Counted from the stretch's first letter, positions 1-12,696 are shown. The stretch: 64,000 nt of DNA from Daphnia pulex (GCF_021134715.1 NC_060021.1:7906501-7970500); one strand, 5' to 3'. Program-made: numbers and translations. Notes: generated by a model not told the origin, from the letters alone.

Positions 1-2111
1 TTGAAACAGTCAAGACAACAAAAAAGGGGGAAAAAGAGAAAGGAAAACAGTTTGACAATGGGAGAATTACAAATTTACGTTTACATTTCGGAGATTCCCC
101 ATGAGAAAAAAAAAAAGGAGAAACGGGAGAGAGATTTTGTTTGAACGTAGGAGAAATAAGGAGGGAAGAAAGACATTTTGAGGGTTGGTTCCGGAAGGCA
201 GCAGTCATGGATGTTTCCATAACTGAGCAAGGGCGGAAGTGGTACGGGGTCTGAAAAACACCTTTTCTGATGGTCAAGAAACGAGCTCCATCCGCAGCCC
301 CGACACTTATTACGCGCGTAGCCTATCTTTCGTGGGGCCTCTCTCTTTATTGCATGTGATTTTTTGTTGTTCTTTCTTTTTCGTCGTCTTCTTCTTCCTC
401 TCCACGTATGCGGATGGAACGGAAATTTCTCACACTCGAGTCCATTTCTCACGATCGTCTCCCAAGTCGGAAGACCAAACAGAGAAAAATATCATCCGTC
501 CTGCCAGCCGTAACCGACCGCGTTTACATCTGCTCTCGTCTTTTGTCTAGAGCTTTGCTTTTTTGTCTTTTTTTTTTGTTAACTCTTATTATGGACTTGC
601 GTGTAGATTATTTCTCGACGCTGATGCTCTCTCTCCCTCGATCGAGTCCCTTTTCCTTCACCATTTGTGTTTTTTTTTCTTTCGTTTTTATTGCAGGCAG
701 AGCGAGCAGTCAGTCCCGGGGGTTCATAAACTTCGGTTGAGATGGCGTGAATTCAACCTGAAAGAAAATCAAGTAACGATCGCCACTTCCCAAATGGTTT
801 TGGTTTCATTGTCCGTCGTGCCGAGAGAGAGAGATGGGGTAGTACTACACGTATAAAAGTGTATACTAATGTCGAGGGGATCCGCGCCAATGGGTTTTCT
901 CCTCTTGTCGGGGAAATGGGCGGTCGAAAATGATTCACTCCCGCGATATAAAGTCCCAACTGAGGTAGCCCCCAAAAGTGGTGGTATATTTCTCTCTCTC
1001 TTTCTGATTTGATTCTCAACTCTCCTTTTTTCTTTCTTGCCTTTTGTTTTGTTTAGGCAGACAAACTGACGCTCACACAAGCGTGATGTGTGTAGGCTTG
1101 CGCTGGCTTCTTTATGCATATGCAGGCTGGGCAGGAGCAGGGCCAGGCAGCTCCTTTTGAGAAAAAAAAGGAACTTAGAAAGTGATATATATTCGGCCGT
1201 TTCGCTTTGGCACATCACCATTCTGCCATGGCCGACACCAGCCCGCGAGACTTTCACGTCCGCCGTCTATGACGAAGTGCGCCAGCGATCGTACAACTCC
1301 GATTGCTATAGGCCATATTTGGTTGACAACGACGAATGGTTCTTGGACTCTCGGCACGTTTCGATTTGCCAAGATAGACATTGTGGGGCTTCTCCACGCC
1401 AAGAAGTCATTCTAATTCTTTCCAGTCGGTACTACTATTCCTCATTGTTATTGTTATTTATTTCAGAAATTCTTCTCTACGATATAAAAAGAAATGAAAA
1501 TTGTGTTTCTCTCTCTCCCATAGAAAAACTCCGAGGCTCGACTTTGCGCCATCCCGCCCTTGCCCAGCCGAATATAAAAAGAATGACGAGTTGATTGAGG
1601 CATGGGCCGAGAAGCGGACGCGTCGCACGTAAATCGCTCTTCCTCCAACATGACCCGAGGTAAGAAAAAGTGGTAGAAAAAACCAAAAGAAAGAAAAACA
1701 AAAATTGCAGTAAAACAACCGAAAATATGGAAGAAGGATACCAAACTAAAGTATAAAGGGACTTTTCGACTAGACTCAAGCAGCAGCAGCAGGAAGTAGT
1801 TGGAGGCGTCGAAGGTTTCTTTCTCTCAGGGTCTGATGATCACCTGGGCCGGGTGTTTTTTTTTTCTTTCCCTAGGTGTTCCGTTCAGCCAGTTCCTCAG
1901 CACACCTCCCACTCTCCCCCTCCCCCCCCCCCCTTCTCTTTCTATCTCTTACCATCTACTACTATCCATTGCTCGCTTTGCCTCGTCTCTTTTATTTTAA
2001 GGGAATGGTGTAGAAACCTTTTTCATAGCCTCAGTTACTTACCGGACGCACTCCAGTTCGGATTGAAATTTTTTCGTCTCCGCTCTTTTTTTCCTTCGGC
2101 TCCTTTTGCAG
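1..2111. other. Upstream region of Dixin, no gene seen
   Basis: I see no coding sequence with family resemblance or codon-like composition here; the open frames are short and overlap on both strands. The stretch holds pyrimidine-rich tracts, a C homopolymer near 1923-1933 and a CAG run near 1780. It probably contains the promoter and 5' UTR exon(s) of the Dixin gene, because a strong polypyrimidine tract and AG acceptor end at 2111 just before the start-codon exon. No TATA/Inr pair stood out. Confidence 0.4.
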
Positions 2112-2208
2112 AAAAAGTGTTCTTCTTGGATAACTTCACCTACAACTACACGCGAGACGCTGTGACGTATTGCTGAACATCCGAGAGCCCACCAAAAAGG
2201 TCGTCTGA
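2112..2208 (+). other. 5' UTR part of the Dixin start exon
   Basis: A pyrimidine-rich tract ending in TTTTGCAG gives a strong splice acceptor at 2110-2111, so the start-codon exon probably begins at 2112 and the transcript has at least one further upstream non-coding exon. The in-frame TGA immediately before ATG 2209 shows that translation cannot begin further upstream in this exon. Confidence 0.5.
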
Positions 2209-5200
2209 ATGGGAAGCATGTTCAAGTGGAAGGTTTCATCGCTGACGTCGCGTGTTGGCAACGGCAACAGTTCCGGCGGCAAGAAAGCCGATAAACACCT
2301 CAATAATAACGCGCCTCCGCCAGCGACGACTCAGCAGCCGCCGCCTCCGCCATCGACGTCGACCGACAAGAATAAAACTGGCGATCCGAGGTTTGATTTA
2401 ATTAAGTGTTAGAGTCTCTGACGTCATCTTTGATGATTTTTTATTCCAAAAAAAAAAAAAGAAATGTAGTTAATCACGTTAGACACGCTTAGAGATTTTC
2501 TCCGGTCGGGAAGATTAGTGACGGCAGCAAACGAATGACAGTGTGTAGCTAGCCGCTGTTTGAGGTTTTGTCGCTGGCTAAAGAAAAGAACCGTTGACTG
2601 TCAGTTCGGTCTTGATTTTTTGAATTATTCTCTAGCTTCTGTGGTATTAGCTCAGCTCACTAATGCTACTACTACAGCTGTTTCTTCTGTTCTCTCAGAC
2701 AGGCAAAGTTGTAATTTGGAAAAAATAAAATAAAATAAGATGTTTAGTCTAAACAGCCGGCCGTACATAGCGGAACGAATCGCATCGTTAGACCTCGTTG
2801 GCTAGAAACAACAACCAACACAAAAATGTCGAGATTTTTTTATTTTTCTGAGCTTTGTCTCCTTTTATTCCGAGCAGTTGACAGCATCCAAGGGCAAACA
2901 AAACCCGTTTTAATAAGAAGTCGAGCAGAATAGACTCAAGTGAATTTCTGGTAAAAAACAAAAAAAATGTTGGTTTTGTTATTAGCCAGTGACTGCATCG
3001 ATCCGTGTCACGACTCCTTTTATTTGCATTTCAACCCAAACGAAACATTTTGTTTCTAGTTTTGTTCGGTGATAAGGAACGAAAGGTTTTGTTGTATTTG
3101 TTTAATCATTTTTTTCTGTTACACGATTAGGGATAATTGCCCGCCTCCACAGAAAGTCGTCCAGCAACCGCAGCCACAGCATCCGGCACCTCCGCCGTTC
3201 TCACCGATTCTACCTCGATCCGCTGATGGATTTTCTCCTCGTCAGCATTCGACATCGGTTCAACAGCCCCAACAACAACAACAGCAGCAGCAACAACAGC
3301 AACCGAAATCTATCGGTAGCCATCATTATCGGTCCGTCCCACCGGCCGAACCTCAATACCATCAGCAGCGTCACGCAGATGGATCGCAATCGTGGAACGA
3401 GTGGACTCAACAATTGCTGGTACGTTTCCTCCCGGTTCTTGTTATTTTTTTTTGTCTCGTCTTTGTTGAATTTTTATTGCCCTTACGCTACCCGTCTGGC
3501 GGTTTCAGACGAAGGGTTGCACCCCGAGAATCTTCTCCTTTATTTTTGTGTCCCCAGGATCAGGGAGGATGTTCCCGATTTATTGACTAAGACAGGATAG
3601 AACAGAGGAAGGAAGGAGGGAGAGAAAGTTATATAACGCAATCAAAGTGCTACTCGTGGCCCATGAATTATTCATGGAGTCATCAACGAGGTTTGCGCGC
3701 ACACTTCTTCCTCACAGCAGTCGGTAGAGAGCTGCTGCTGCTCTGCGGCTTAATAGGATTGCGCGCCCGAGTCAAAGGATAGTCATCCTATCTCTCCCCG
3801 TTGGGGTTTACTATGGAAGCAGCTCAGCCGTTTGTTTCGACTTCTTCTTCTTCCCAGTCTCCTCCTTATTTCTCTGAATTGTCTCTAAATGGAAACAAAA
3901 CAGACCCCGGAGGCTTCTCTCGCTAAGGTTTTACGTCCAATTAGCCCATGCGTACGGATTGTTGTTGGCTGCCGTAATCAACAAAGCGATTCGTTCGACC
4001 CAGGAATGGTAAGCAAAAGCGTTGAGACTGAATGAAAAATGAGAGGAGTCTAAGCTTGGACAGACTTGGTCAATGTTTTATCAACATTTCTTTTATTTTT
4101 TAAATAGCGTAATCAGAAGAAGAAGAAGAAGAAAAATAAGGGAATTCGGTTCTTCTTGTTGTTGTATACGTCGTGAAATGGCGTAACAAATCGGGCGACG
4201 ATGAGTCACTGTCGAAACAATACGCGTAAGGTACACGACAACAATGGAATATTCTTCCCAGGTAGTCATCTTCCAGGTGGAATCACTTAAGCCTATAGCG
4301 CTTCTAATGCTCCCAAGTTATTTTCGTCATTGTCACGGGGACAAAAACAAGCTGAGAAGTTTATAGTTGATTTCGCTCGAGGGTTTTAAAAAACGCCAAG
4401 ACACTTTTCAGAATTTTTGTATTTATTAATAATTTAAACACGAAACGACTGCGAGGAATGTTTCGCCTTTTTGTGATCTTTTCCCATGATGTGCCGGCGC
4501 AAAGGTCATCATCAATTTTACACGTAAAAATTTCATTCGGGCGTGCTCCGTTTCATCCATCATCGTGTCGAATGCTCACCCGACGCCGCCGTCATTTGCC
4601 GCCGCAGAATCCCGACGAACAACAGAGCCCAGTGTTGTTGTTGTAGTTGTTGTTGTTGTTTTCCTTCGCCAACCTAATAATCGTTTCCCCCCTGTCTTGT
4701 GTCTATGAACGTGTTTGATTCACACATGTACAACTGGCACTCGCGCACCGTAATCATCATCGCTGACATTTCATCATTATTTTTGGCTCTTTTTTGGGGG
4801 GGGGGGGGCATTGCCATTTATATGTACACTATACACCTTTTGTGTCGTTCACAGGCGTACACGGCCTGGGTGAATTCGCAGTTGAGGAAGCGGCCTGAAC
4901 TGCCGCTGATTGAAGACATGGGAAACGACCTGCAAGATGGTGTCCTTGTCGCCAAGTTGATTGAAATCATCAGTAAGTGCTTTGTCCTTTTACTTCCTTC
5001 CTTCCTTCCTTCTTTGCAGATTTGGTTGACAGTTTAGTTGTATTTACGGTCCAATGACTCTGGAAGTTTAAAAAAAAAAGAACCTTTGAAAGTTTGGTGA
5101 ACTCGACTTTAATACCACCGTGATATTCTTTTTGTGTGTGACAGCTGGCAAAGACATTCGCGGTATCGACGTGAACGCCAAAACGCAGCAGGTCAAACGA

Positions 5201-8200
5201 GACAATTTCGAAAAGATTCTAACGTTCCTGGCGTCGCAGCGCGTGAGGACGTCTACCGTGACGTCTCGTGACCTGGCCACCGGCAATCTCAAGTCGCTAA
5301 TGAGGTTGATATTATCGCTAGCTTCACACTACAAACCGCATAGCGTGAAGCAAGGAAGGGACTCGGGTAATTTCAGTGTTTATTTTCTAATATCAATTCG
5401 TATCGTGTTTATTTCCATCGTTTGGAAATCACAATTAATTTAATCGTTTTTTAACTTTTTTTTGGGTGGGCCTCGGGAGTGTAGCTTCGTTCCGAGCCAA
5501 TTCCCAGACGACGCCCAACCTTAATGTGCCGACAAATCGACGGTTCCCAACAACTGGTTTCGAACCGCAGGAGGTGGATATGAAGATGGTCAACGCTTTG
5601 GCCACCCTACGACGCCAAAATACCAACAGCGGCGCTACCGCTATCCGGCCCGCTCTAGGTGCGTTACGCGGTTGCATTTACCTCCGCTAGATGGCGTAGG
5701 CGAATGGAAATTGTTGACTAATTATTATTTTCGTTTTGTTTGTTTTGCTAATCCATCAGCCACATCCTCTTCCGCCGCCGATTTACTCATGTCACCTAGT
5801 GTACAGCGTCGTTACACGATGAATGGATCGGCGATCAACCGCGACGTTGCGTCACAACAACTGTCGTCATTCGGAACGATATCGAACGCGCGCTCTTTGG
5901 CCAATTTACAATCGCAGAACAATCACGATGATAGCATGATTGAATCGCCTCGCAATCATGCGGCCATGGCCACGTCCACGTCCGTCGGCGATCTGAATAC
6001 CAGCGAGGAGGACGCCACGGTTCGGAAACCGATTTTGAAAAAAGATTCCAAATACGGCAGTCGGAGAGAATTGCCCGCCCTGGGCGTCTCTGGTGTCGTG
6101 TCCAAAGGTCGTCCGTCCATTTTCGAATTTTGGGAAAATATGCTAGGCCCCCAGCCGGACCCGATGAGCAGTCTGACGCTTGCAGGCGGTGAAAGTAGCG
6201 ATGCTAATGAGAACAATAGCGGCTCCAGGGCCAGCATGCGTCGCGTTCTGCCTCCGCTGCCCGGCCAGCCTCAGAGTTTGACCGTCAGCACAACAACTAA
6301 TCCTACGACTTGCAGCAGCAGCAGCAACAACAGCAATGGATCTGGTGAATTGCTCGGCAGCCGTGGCGAAGTGGAAGGTTCGTCCAATCAGCCGAGTCCG
6401 ACTTGCGTGTCGGGTGAAATCGATCCCGGCTATTGGAGTTCCGTGCGGAGCAACACCAACCACGAGGAGATGATGAGCACGACGCCCGTCAAAGCTCACC
6501 ATGACCTACTCATGGACGACCTCAATCGCACCAAGAAACAACTAGCTGAACTCCAAAACATGGTGAGTTGTTTTCCATTGATAAAACACGTACAGTACAG
6601 TACGTACGTACGTAGTAGTATAATACCTACTGCCGGCTCATTTGACCAGCTCGCCAAACTTGTTGCGGTTTGAGTGCCGCCTTCTTTTAATTACTTCCCT
6701 TCCAGCTATCACAATAGTGTCACATGTCGGCCGCTATCCGTGGGAGTCTCCTATTTGTGTTGAATTTATTTCCTGTCGGGGATTTTTTTTCTTTCTTTCA
6801 TTTCCCCAAAAAATATTTCCCAGTCAAGCCAAAAAACAGGAAACGCTCGTTAGCAAGCAAGAAAGAAAAACCGAATGACAAAAAAGCAAAATTAAAATCC
6901 CAAAAACCGCCAACATTCGACTTTTGATTATTCGATATCTAGTCACGGCTGAGCACGAAAAGAAAAGCGAGACGTGACGAGAAATTTGATGGTTTAGCAC
7001 GCGGGCCGGAAAATAACAAAAATGACGTCGGGGGAAACTTTTTATTTTTTTCTTCTCCGTCGTGACCCTCATTCCAAAAATGGTCGTACAATACCAGAAC
7101 GTCGTGTATTGTTTGTGCCGCGAGTGGGATGCCTTGGCGGTGAGATGGTATAAAATAAGCAAGCTGAAGGGTCCACCGTACCACAAACCAACTCGGTTCT
7201 GACCGACGCACAAGTGTAGTCTGCTCCTCTTTCATTCTCAACATTTTTTTAGTCTCACGCTAAAAGAAACACAAATTTGAGGCTCAATTTCATTCAGTGT
7301 CCAGACAATAGGGTTCGATTCTACTTTTTTTTTTCCCTGACGTGTTTTATTGTTTTCTTTTTATTCCCCGCGTAACGAACGAACGTTGTATGTAAGCCAG
7401 AGGTTTCGGCGTGTACTCGAACTACAGGTGTATTTGTGCGGGTGTGTAGTTCGTGTGTTCCCGAGTGTTTTGGCTTCATTCAAAAAGGCGGGTGGTACCC
7501 CCCTTTGCTTTACACTTGGCCCCTCAGGGCTCCTAACAAGAAGGAATAAAGAAAACTTCCAACTTTTGGCCTTTTGGGTTGCCAGTATGAAGTGGCCTTC
7601 AGTCCGCTCTAGACGCAGGCGTGTCGACGAGGTACACATTTTTCTTTTAGCCAACACATTTTCTCTGCCCTAATCTGAGCGCTCTACTTTTGTTTGTCAA
7701 ATCAATCTGTCACTGAATCGTGGAGAAATTTCTTTACGGTCCCCTGAATCGAGTGAAATAACTTTTATTGGGCCCTTGGTTTTCGTATAGACCCTGTGAG
7801 AATAGGAGAGAGAGCCGCGAGTGAAAAATTCACAATGGGGAAGTTGGATTCTCTCCACGAAACAGCTGTCAGATGGTAGAAGAGAGCGTGACGGGTATTC
7901 GGTGCAGTGAAAGTCCCGACTTGAATATTGTTTAAACGTGTCGTAGTGTCCCTTCCTTATCATTTGTACAAAATTGTGTGTGTTTTGTTTCCGAGTCTCG
8001 CTCTACCGAGAAAAATGGCATTCACCGCTGTTGATGGGAAAAAAAGCTCGGGGCCATTGTCGGCCTGTAAGACTTTTGTCAGGTAGCCTCCTACTTGGCT
8101 TGTAGAAAATAAAATAAAAAAGAAATGTCGGTGAAATTCCTATCGCCCGGCCACTGTGACCGAAAGACCCACTGTTCCATTATTATTTAGGAAATGTTTG

Positions 8201-9693
8201 AAAAGAAAATACCTTGTTAGCTAGCTACAATGCAGTAAAATGTTTATTTTGTGTGTCGGTTTCGTTAATCTGATATAGTTGTTGACCAACCAACAAGAGG
8301 CCACTATGACGGAAAGCAAAGGAACTACCACAACTTCATCAACTGACCCGGATGCCATCTCTTGGTTGAGATCAACGCTGCACAGTGTAGATCAGAGATG
8401 CACCAACCTCCAGTCGGATTTGAAAAAAGCCCAACAGGTAAAACGGCTGTTCGTTGTAGCACGGATTGGTCGTAAAATCACGAGTCAATGTCCGCATTGA
8501 CGCGAGCAATTAACGGAATGGTTGTCTTTTTATTAGGACTGTTTGACTTTGGATGGCAGTCGTAGAGGACTGGCGGCCTGCTTAGCTAATCAAGAGGAAG
8601 CTTTGAGCGGTTTGCGGCAAGAACTGGTACGAACTACACTTGCCAACCAGACGATGACCAATGAAAGGGTTCGATAACCATATTCGTTTATGCATTCTAG
8701 CTTGGTTCTAATAATTTTCGTAATATAGGTTGAAATGCAGCGAAAACTGGAGGAGAAAGATCGACAGATTGCTGATCTCAGACGTCAGCTCGCTGCTAAA
8801 GATCGTGTCATGGAAACCCAAAGAGCCGTCCTTGAAGAAGCATCTCACAATTTCACCCCGGCTTTGCGAGCTAAGGTCCATATTTTTATTGTTTTTTTTT
8901 TACGGTTTATTAACATAGTTTTGTTTTGTATTTTATTTTATTTTTGATAACAGCTGGATAAGAATATTAGCACAATGGATGCCAGGAGAAATCAGTACCG
9001 TGAAGAGCTGCATGTCGCACGCGAGGCTCTTTCCTCTCTTCGCTCAAATTTCAGGTAATTAAAACTAATCGTTGGTTTTTCATTAGAGAAATAATCGTAA
9101 AAATGTTATTACACAGAGGAAACGATCCAAACCATCATACTCTAGATACACTAGAACAGTGCATGGCTTTCCTACTTGAACGGATTGCTGGACCCGACAC
9201 CTTGGATATGACATCTTCTGCCTCACAATCGACTTTGATTCAGCGCAATGACACACTAAAGCGTGGTAACATGAACGGTATAAAAACACAACGCGCTTTA
9301 CTTCGAGAACCACACGCTGAATTTTAATTTGCAATGGCGGATGCTACTCTCATATATAGGTTACCACGGCGACCAATTCACCAAAGTAGTTTACTTCACT
9401 GAGCGGACAGTAACGCCATTCTTAACAGTTATTCCACGACGACTTGGCGAGATTTCGCTACGAGATTTCAAAACATTATTCGATCGCCCTGGTGTTTACA
9501 GATTTCATTTCAAAGCTCAAGATGCCGAGTATGGATTTGTTAAAGAGGAGGTATGGTATTTTGAAAAACCAATTTTTCACCCGTTTCGAAATATCATTTG
9601 ACTTTTTTATATTTACAGATCGCAGACGACAACATGATACTTCCAGGGTTCGATGGAAAAATTATTGCCTGGGTCGAAGAGATTCAAGTTTAG
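2209..9693 (+). CDS. Dixin (DIX domain-containing protein 1), 913 aa, 13 coding exons
   Basis: Dixin is a cytoplasmic scaffold of canonical Wnt signalling; its DIX domain polymerises with Dishevelled and Axin, and its CH region is linked to actin. Coding exons: 2209-2390, 3131-3419, 4855-4972, 5145-5366, 5485-5658, 5760-6562, 8279-8437, 8537-8668, 8729-8875, 8954-9054, 9117-9265, 9360-9550, 9619-9693; all phases join. Order: low-complexity Pro-rich start, polyQ (about residues 105-120), calponin-homology domain (about 158-262, beginning AYTAWVNSQLRKRPELPL), Ser/Asn-rich linker, coiled coil (about 580-800), DIX domain at the C-terminus (about 826-913, with TKVVYFTERTVTPFL and GKIIAWVEE). A stop codon directly precedes the ATG in frame, which supports this start. 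The 8537 exon could instead end at 8626, also in phase, so an alternative donor is possible. The donor at 2391 (GTTTGA) is weak. Shorter isoforms from internal promoters are known in this family and cannot be excluded. Confidence 0.93.
3266..3302 (+). repeat. CAA/CAG repeat encoding polyglutamine in Dixin
   Basis: A mixed CAA and CAG run codes for about a dozen consecutive glutamines just upstream of the CH domain. Interrupted CAG/CAA tracts are usually more stable than pure CAG, but length variation between individuals is plausible. Confidence 0.8.
6563..8278 (+). other. Large Dixin intron, no gene seen
   Basis: This 1.7-kb intron separates the Ser/Asn-rich linker exon from the coiled-coil exons. 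I see no exon-like segment with good splice sites on either strand. A long intron between the CH-encoding and the coiled-coil/DIX-encoding parts would be a natural place for an internal promoter giving a short Dixin isoform, but nothing here proves one. Confidence 0.4.
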
Positions 9694-10655
9694 GCTCTAT
9701 TTTACGCCTGTATAGAACCTTGTGTATCCAAAATGTAAATTCTTCTTGCGCCTTTAAAATTCAACTTATATTCATTTAATTAAAATCCTTTGGGATACGC
9801 AGTATGTTATATAATTTGACTTAAAATGCTGAAATGTAAACAACCCAACCCGTTAGCATTTCTTTTATTTAGTGTATAAAAATCAAATAATTGCATACAA
9901 GACTCTTACAGACATGATTCTTAGACCTTTTTAACAAAAATTGAGAAAAGGGAGCTATGTAAGTTGTGAGCAAGGTACAGAATAATAAAATAATCACGAT
10001 CACGTAATTTAAAATAAGAACACGTAATGCAACGTTTTTCGTACGACAACAAATGGCACATAGATATCAGGGGTCCGGTAAAGAGTTAACGTGAACGAAT
10101 ACAGTGTGCAGTGTGTTTTTTTTCTCCCTTAAATGGACTTAAAATTTTCTATCCTCGTAATGCGTCTCTACTTGCCAAGCCGTTGTGGCCGCCTTGTTAG
10201 TTCAAGAGCTGCAAAAATATCAGTCACTCTGTTTCTTAATTTTTTCACGTGTACGACATGTTATAGCAGTTATATTTGAATTTGTGAGTTTCAAAACACG
10301 ATTTTAAAGTAGATAAAATCTTTGTGTGATCTGGTAAACAAGGTTAGACTTATGTAATATTTGAAATACAGAACTGCGATTTTAAATGTTATAGGGAATT
10401 TGGCCACTAGATGGGTCTGGTCTCCGGACTTCAATAGGCGTGGCCATGGGCGCTACCTATTTTGAATATAAAAATAAATTATGCTATTTATTTTAAAATA
10501 TTAATTTTTTTACCTATTAAAGAATTAATTTAAAATGTTTATCGATTGCGCTCCTCGACGAATTCGACCTAGAATTGCTGAAATGATTATATATTTTCTA
10601 GATTGAAGAAATGCAACGCTGTCTGACTGGCGGTTAGGGAACAACCGAACGAAGC
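9694..10655 (+). other. Dixin 3' UTR and gap to the snoRNA host gene
   Basis: AT-rich sequence containing the probable 3' UTR and poly(A) site of Dixin, then about 600 nt without coding features before the non-coding host gene. The promoter of that gene should lie at the right-hand end; I see no TATA box, as is usual for TOP-type snoRNA host promoters. Confidence 0.4.
9984..9989 (+). terminator. Poly(A) signal AATAAA of Dixin
   Basis: A canonical AATAAA about 290 nt after the Dixin stop codon, followed by a U-rich stretch near 10110, is the likely 3' end signal. Confidence 0.5.
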
Positions 10656-11442
10656 TATCTTTCGGAAGTGTAATCGTCTGAAAGATTCATTGTAGACCCA
10701 ATCTTCAAACTCCTAACATGTAAGTTGAGCAGTCTTGGTCTGAACACGTGGTTGTGACTTTTTATTTAGCTTTAGTTCTGTCTAAGTTTTGTTACTGTAG
10801 TTGTAGGATATGATTTTTCGTTTGCAACTCAGCAAACAAGTTGGAATTTTTATTTTCTACATTTGAATTGTTTTTGAGATAATGGTGTCTATCAAAATGT
10901 AGTACACAATGCACTGGCAAGGCAAGTTAAATGTGATGTGTAAAGCAAAGCTATTTTACTTGTTGTTCGGTCAATTTACAATTAATTTTTTCCCCTACCA
11001 CTTCTTCAATATCCACTTGTTGATCCACTTTACTATCTTTTTTATTATCATTACAGGTTGAAATCTTATGTGCCAGGTAATGGACAAGTGCAGTGGGTTG
11101 GAGGAATAAGGGTTGTGGTGCCTTGAAGATGACATATTTAAAAGGTAAAACAATCTTCTTGTTGAATGTGAGTAAAAAGACCTGATGACCCTAGGATTAC
11201 AATGAAATTTAGTAAACCTAAATTAATATCTTGATTAAATCTCTATCGCAATTTACTGAAGTTTAGACCTAAGCAGTATCGAACTGAAATGGTTTGTAGA
11301 TTTTCATGATCAATTTTATCTAGGTTGATTCCTGACCTCACTTGGCTTTGCACTGGCTGGTTGTATCCTCCAGGATTCACTGCTTTAATGTTATCGAGGA
11401 ATTAAGGTTGGCATTGTTAATATTGTTGAATATGCTGTTAAA

Positions 11443-11503
11443 TTTTGCTGATGACACTCTTAGGACACCTAAATATGTACCCTGATTACTAAATGTACTG
11501 AAA
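11443..11503 (+). ncRNA. C/D box snoRNA, predicted 28S rRNA guide
   Basis: Intron 2 of the host gene. Box C is CTGATGA (11448-11454, first base off consensus) and there are CTGA boxes at 11482-11485 and 11498-11501. The segment 11459-11470 (CTTAGGACACCT) is, from memory of the conserved 28S core, perfectly complementary to AGGUGUCCUAAG. A degenerate D' (CTAA) directly follows the guide. Which CTGA is the true D box is unclear, and no strong terminal stem is visible. Confidence 0.5.
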
Positions 11504-11657
11504 GTATCAAGTGACTTGTCGACATTTGGGTCTAGTCCTCGCCTTAACGTTATTTCGTTTTTACAGAGAAGATTCCATGACAAGACATTTCTTGGAGGAT
11601 GGATGTTGACTGTTACGGCTGTGGAGGAGGTATATTCATTTTACATTTGCTTTTGCA

Positions 11658-11791
11658 TTTGAGCCTCAGAGTCACCGGTTTAACGCAAAAGTAGTATACC
11701 GGTGCTAGAGGATCTCATAAATTAAACGTCCAACCACTTATGCTCGATCTGTATTAATTGCAGAGGTTGATCACCTCGGTTTGAGACAATT
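11658..11791 (+). ncRNA. H/ACA box snoRNA candidate
   Basis: Intron 3 of the host gene. Hairpin 1 has lower stems TGAG/CTCA and CCTC/GAGG (11660-11667 with 11708-11717), a small internal loop and a perfect 7-bp upper stem CACCGGT/ACCGGTG (11673-11679 with 11698-11704). An H-box match AAATTA (ANANNA) lies at 11719-11724. Hairpin 2 has a GAGGT/ACCTC upper stem, and an ACA trinucleotide sits at 11786-11788, three nucleotides from the proposed 3' end. Hairpin-H-hairpin-ACA order and the 134-nt length fit the class. The uridine target was not identified. Confidence 0.45.
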
Positions 11792-11943
11792 TGTTTTGAC
11801 TTTACAGGAAGACGTAACATTTTAATGGTGTTTACTTTTATTTTCTTGCAGGCAGTGGGCGTGCATTACACCAGATGAGATCCAATTATTAAGGTGTTGG
11901 CGATTCTTAAGGTAAATGGACAGTTTTAATGGTTTCTTTTGGA

Positions 11944-12012
11944 TTTTTGTGATGAACAACAGTTTCCTGTGTTTCTGACAACCATGAAGACCCACTCGAG
12001 TCCCTGATAATT
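11944..12012 (+). ncRNA. C/D box snoRNA, predicted 18S rRNA guide
   Basis: Intron 4 of the host gene. All four boxes are visible: C GTGATGA (11949-11955), D' CTGA (11975-11978), C' ATGAAGA (11984-11990) and D CTGA (12004-12007). The D' guide AGTTTCCTGTGTT (11961-11973) can form 13 pairs, one of them G-U, with the conserved 18S segment AACACGGGAAACU (recalled, not searched). The D-side guide ends CTCGAGTCC; no target recognised. Vertebrate U33 guides the same 18S neighbourhood, but homology cannot be claimed. Confidence 0.65.
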
Positions 12013-12231
12013 TAGGTTTTTCAATTTCATTTAATCGGCTGTATACAAATATTGACGATTTGTTTGCTTCGTTTATTCAGGTTGTTATGTTTAATAACCG
12101 CAGTCGGTTGTTGAGCTAATGTGCCAGGAACAATGGAGTTTCATTTTCTTTCGTTTCGAGAAGTTTGCTGCTGGTGATTTCATGATTTACGTAGTAGGTA
12201 GAGAGCATTTCTTGGAATGTTTTACGTTAAC

Positions 12232-12312
12232 TGAAATGATGAGAACGCTTTAAAGCATTTTCCTAGTTCCATGATGATTCATTCTGCCTTCCTTTTGATC
12301 TTAAACTGAGTT
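12232..12312 (+). ncRNA. C/D box snoRNA candidate
   Basis: Intron 5 of the host gene. Perfect box C ATGATGA at 12236-12242, a second perfect ATGATGA (C') at 12270-12276 and D box CTGA at 12305-12308, with short flanking complementarity (TGAA upstream, TTCA downstream). The guide before D reads TTTTGATCTTAAA; I do not recognise its target. Having two consensus C/C' boxes at normal spacing makes this more than chance, but the D' box is not clear. Confidence 0.5.
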
Positions 12313-12451
12313 CACGGATATCAGTGATACAAACTGGTGTTATAGATTTATTTTATTCTGTAGATTATGTGGCATTGCTTCTTGGTCAACGTCATCGGGA
12401 TCGGAGGAGTTCATATTATACAAGGTAAAATTTATTTTAATGCCAGACTCT

Positions 12452-12584
12452 CGGCAAGCAGGATTGTTAAAACGAGACGTTCGTACGCCAGGTTTCTTAT
12501 TGTCCTGTTTGCAACATTAAAGCGAGTTCCTGAGGCCTTTTTTGCTTGTTTTCTTGAAGCAAGGGGTTGGGCAACCGGACAAAT
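12452..12584 (+). ncRNA. H/ACA box snoRNA candidate
   Basis: Intron 6 of the host gene. A 10-bp lower stem pairs GCAAGCAGGA (12454-12463) with TCCTGTTTGC (12503-12512), one pair being G-U, with an inner ACGA/TCGT stem. The H box ACATTA (ANANNA) follows at 12514-12519. The second hairpin contains TTGCTT/AAGCAA, and ACA lies at 12579-12581, three bases before the proposed end. At 133 nt it is almost the same length as the intron 3 candidate. Target unknown. Confidence 0.5.
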
Positions 12585-12696
12585 TATTAAGTCTAACTAC
12601 TTGATTATGTTTCATAGGTACATATGTATGGGGGACGTTGGATTTAATTATGTCGGCCTAGGGAATTAAAAGTAATTAAAAATACCTTGATTGTAA

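Noticed and set aside
5672..6673. Reading the 333-aa frame as a separate protein
   Set aside because: It is the large sixth coding exon of Dixin (5760-6562) with intron read-through at both ends.
11306..11335. ATGATCA ... CTGA as a further C/D snoRNA in intron 2
   Set aside because: Only 30 nt between boxes and no C'/D' or rRNA match; too short for a C/D snoRNA.
12174..12234. GTGATTT/ATGATTT ... CTGA as a separate C/D snoRNA
   Set aside because: Box C is poor, and the better-formed element at 12236-12308 fits a single-snoRNA intron with donor at 12197.
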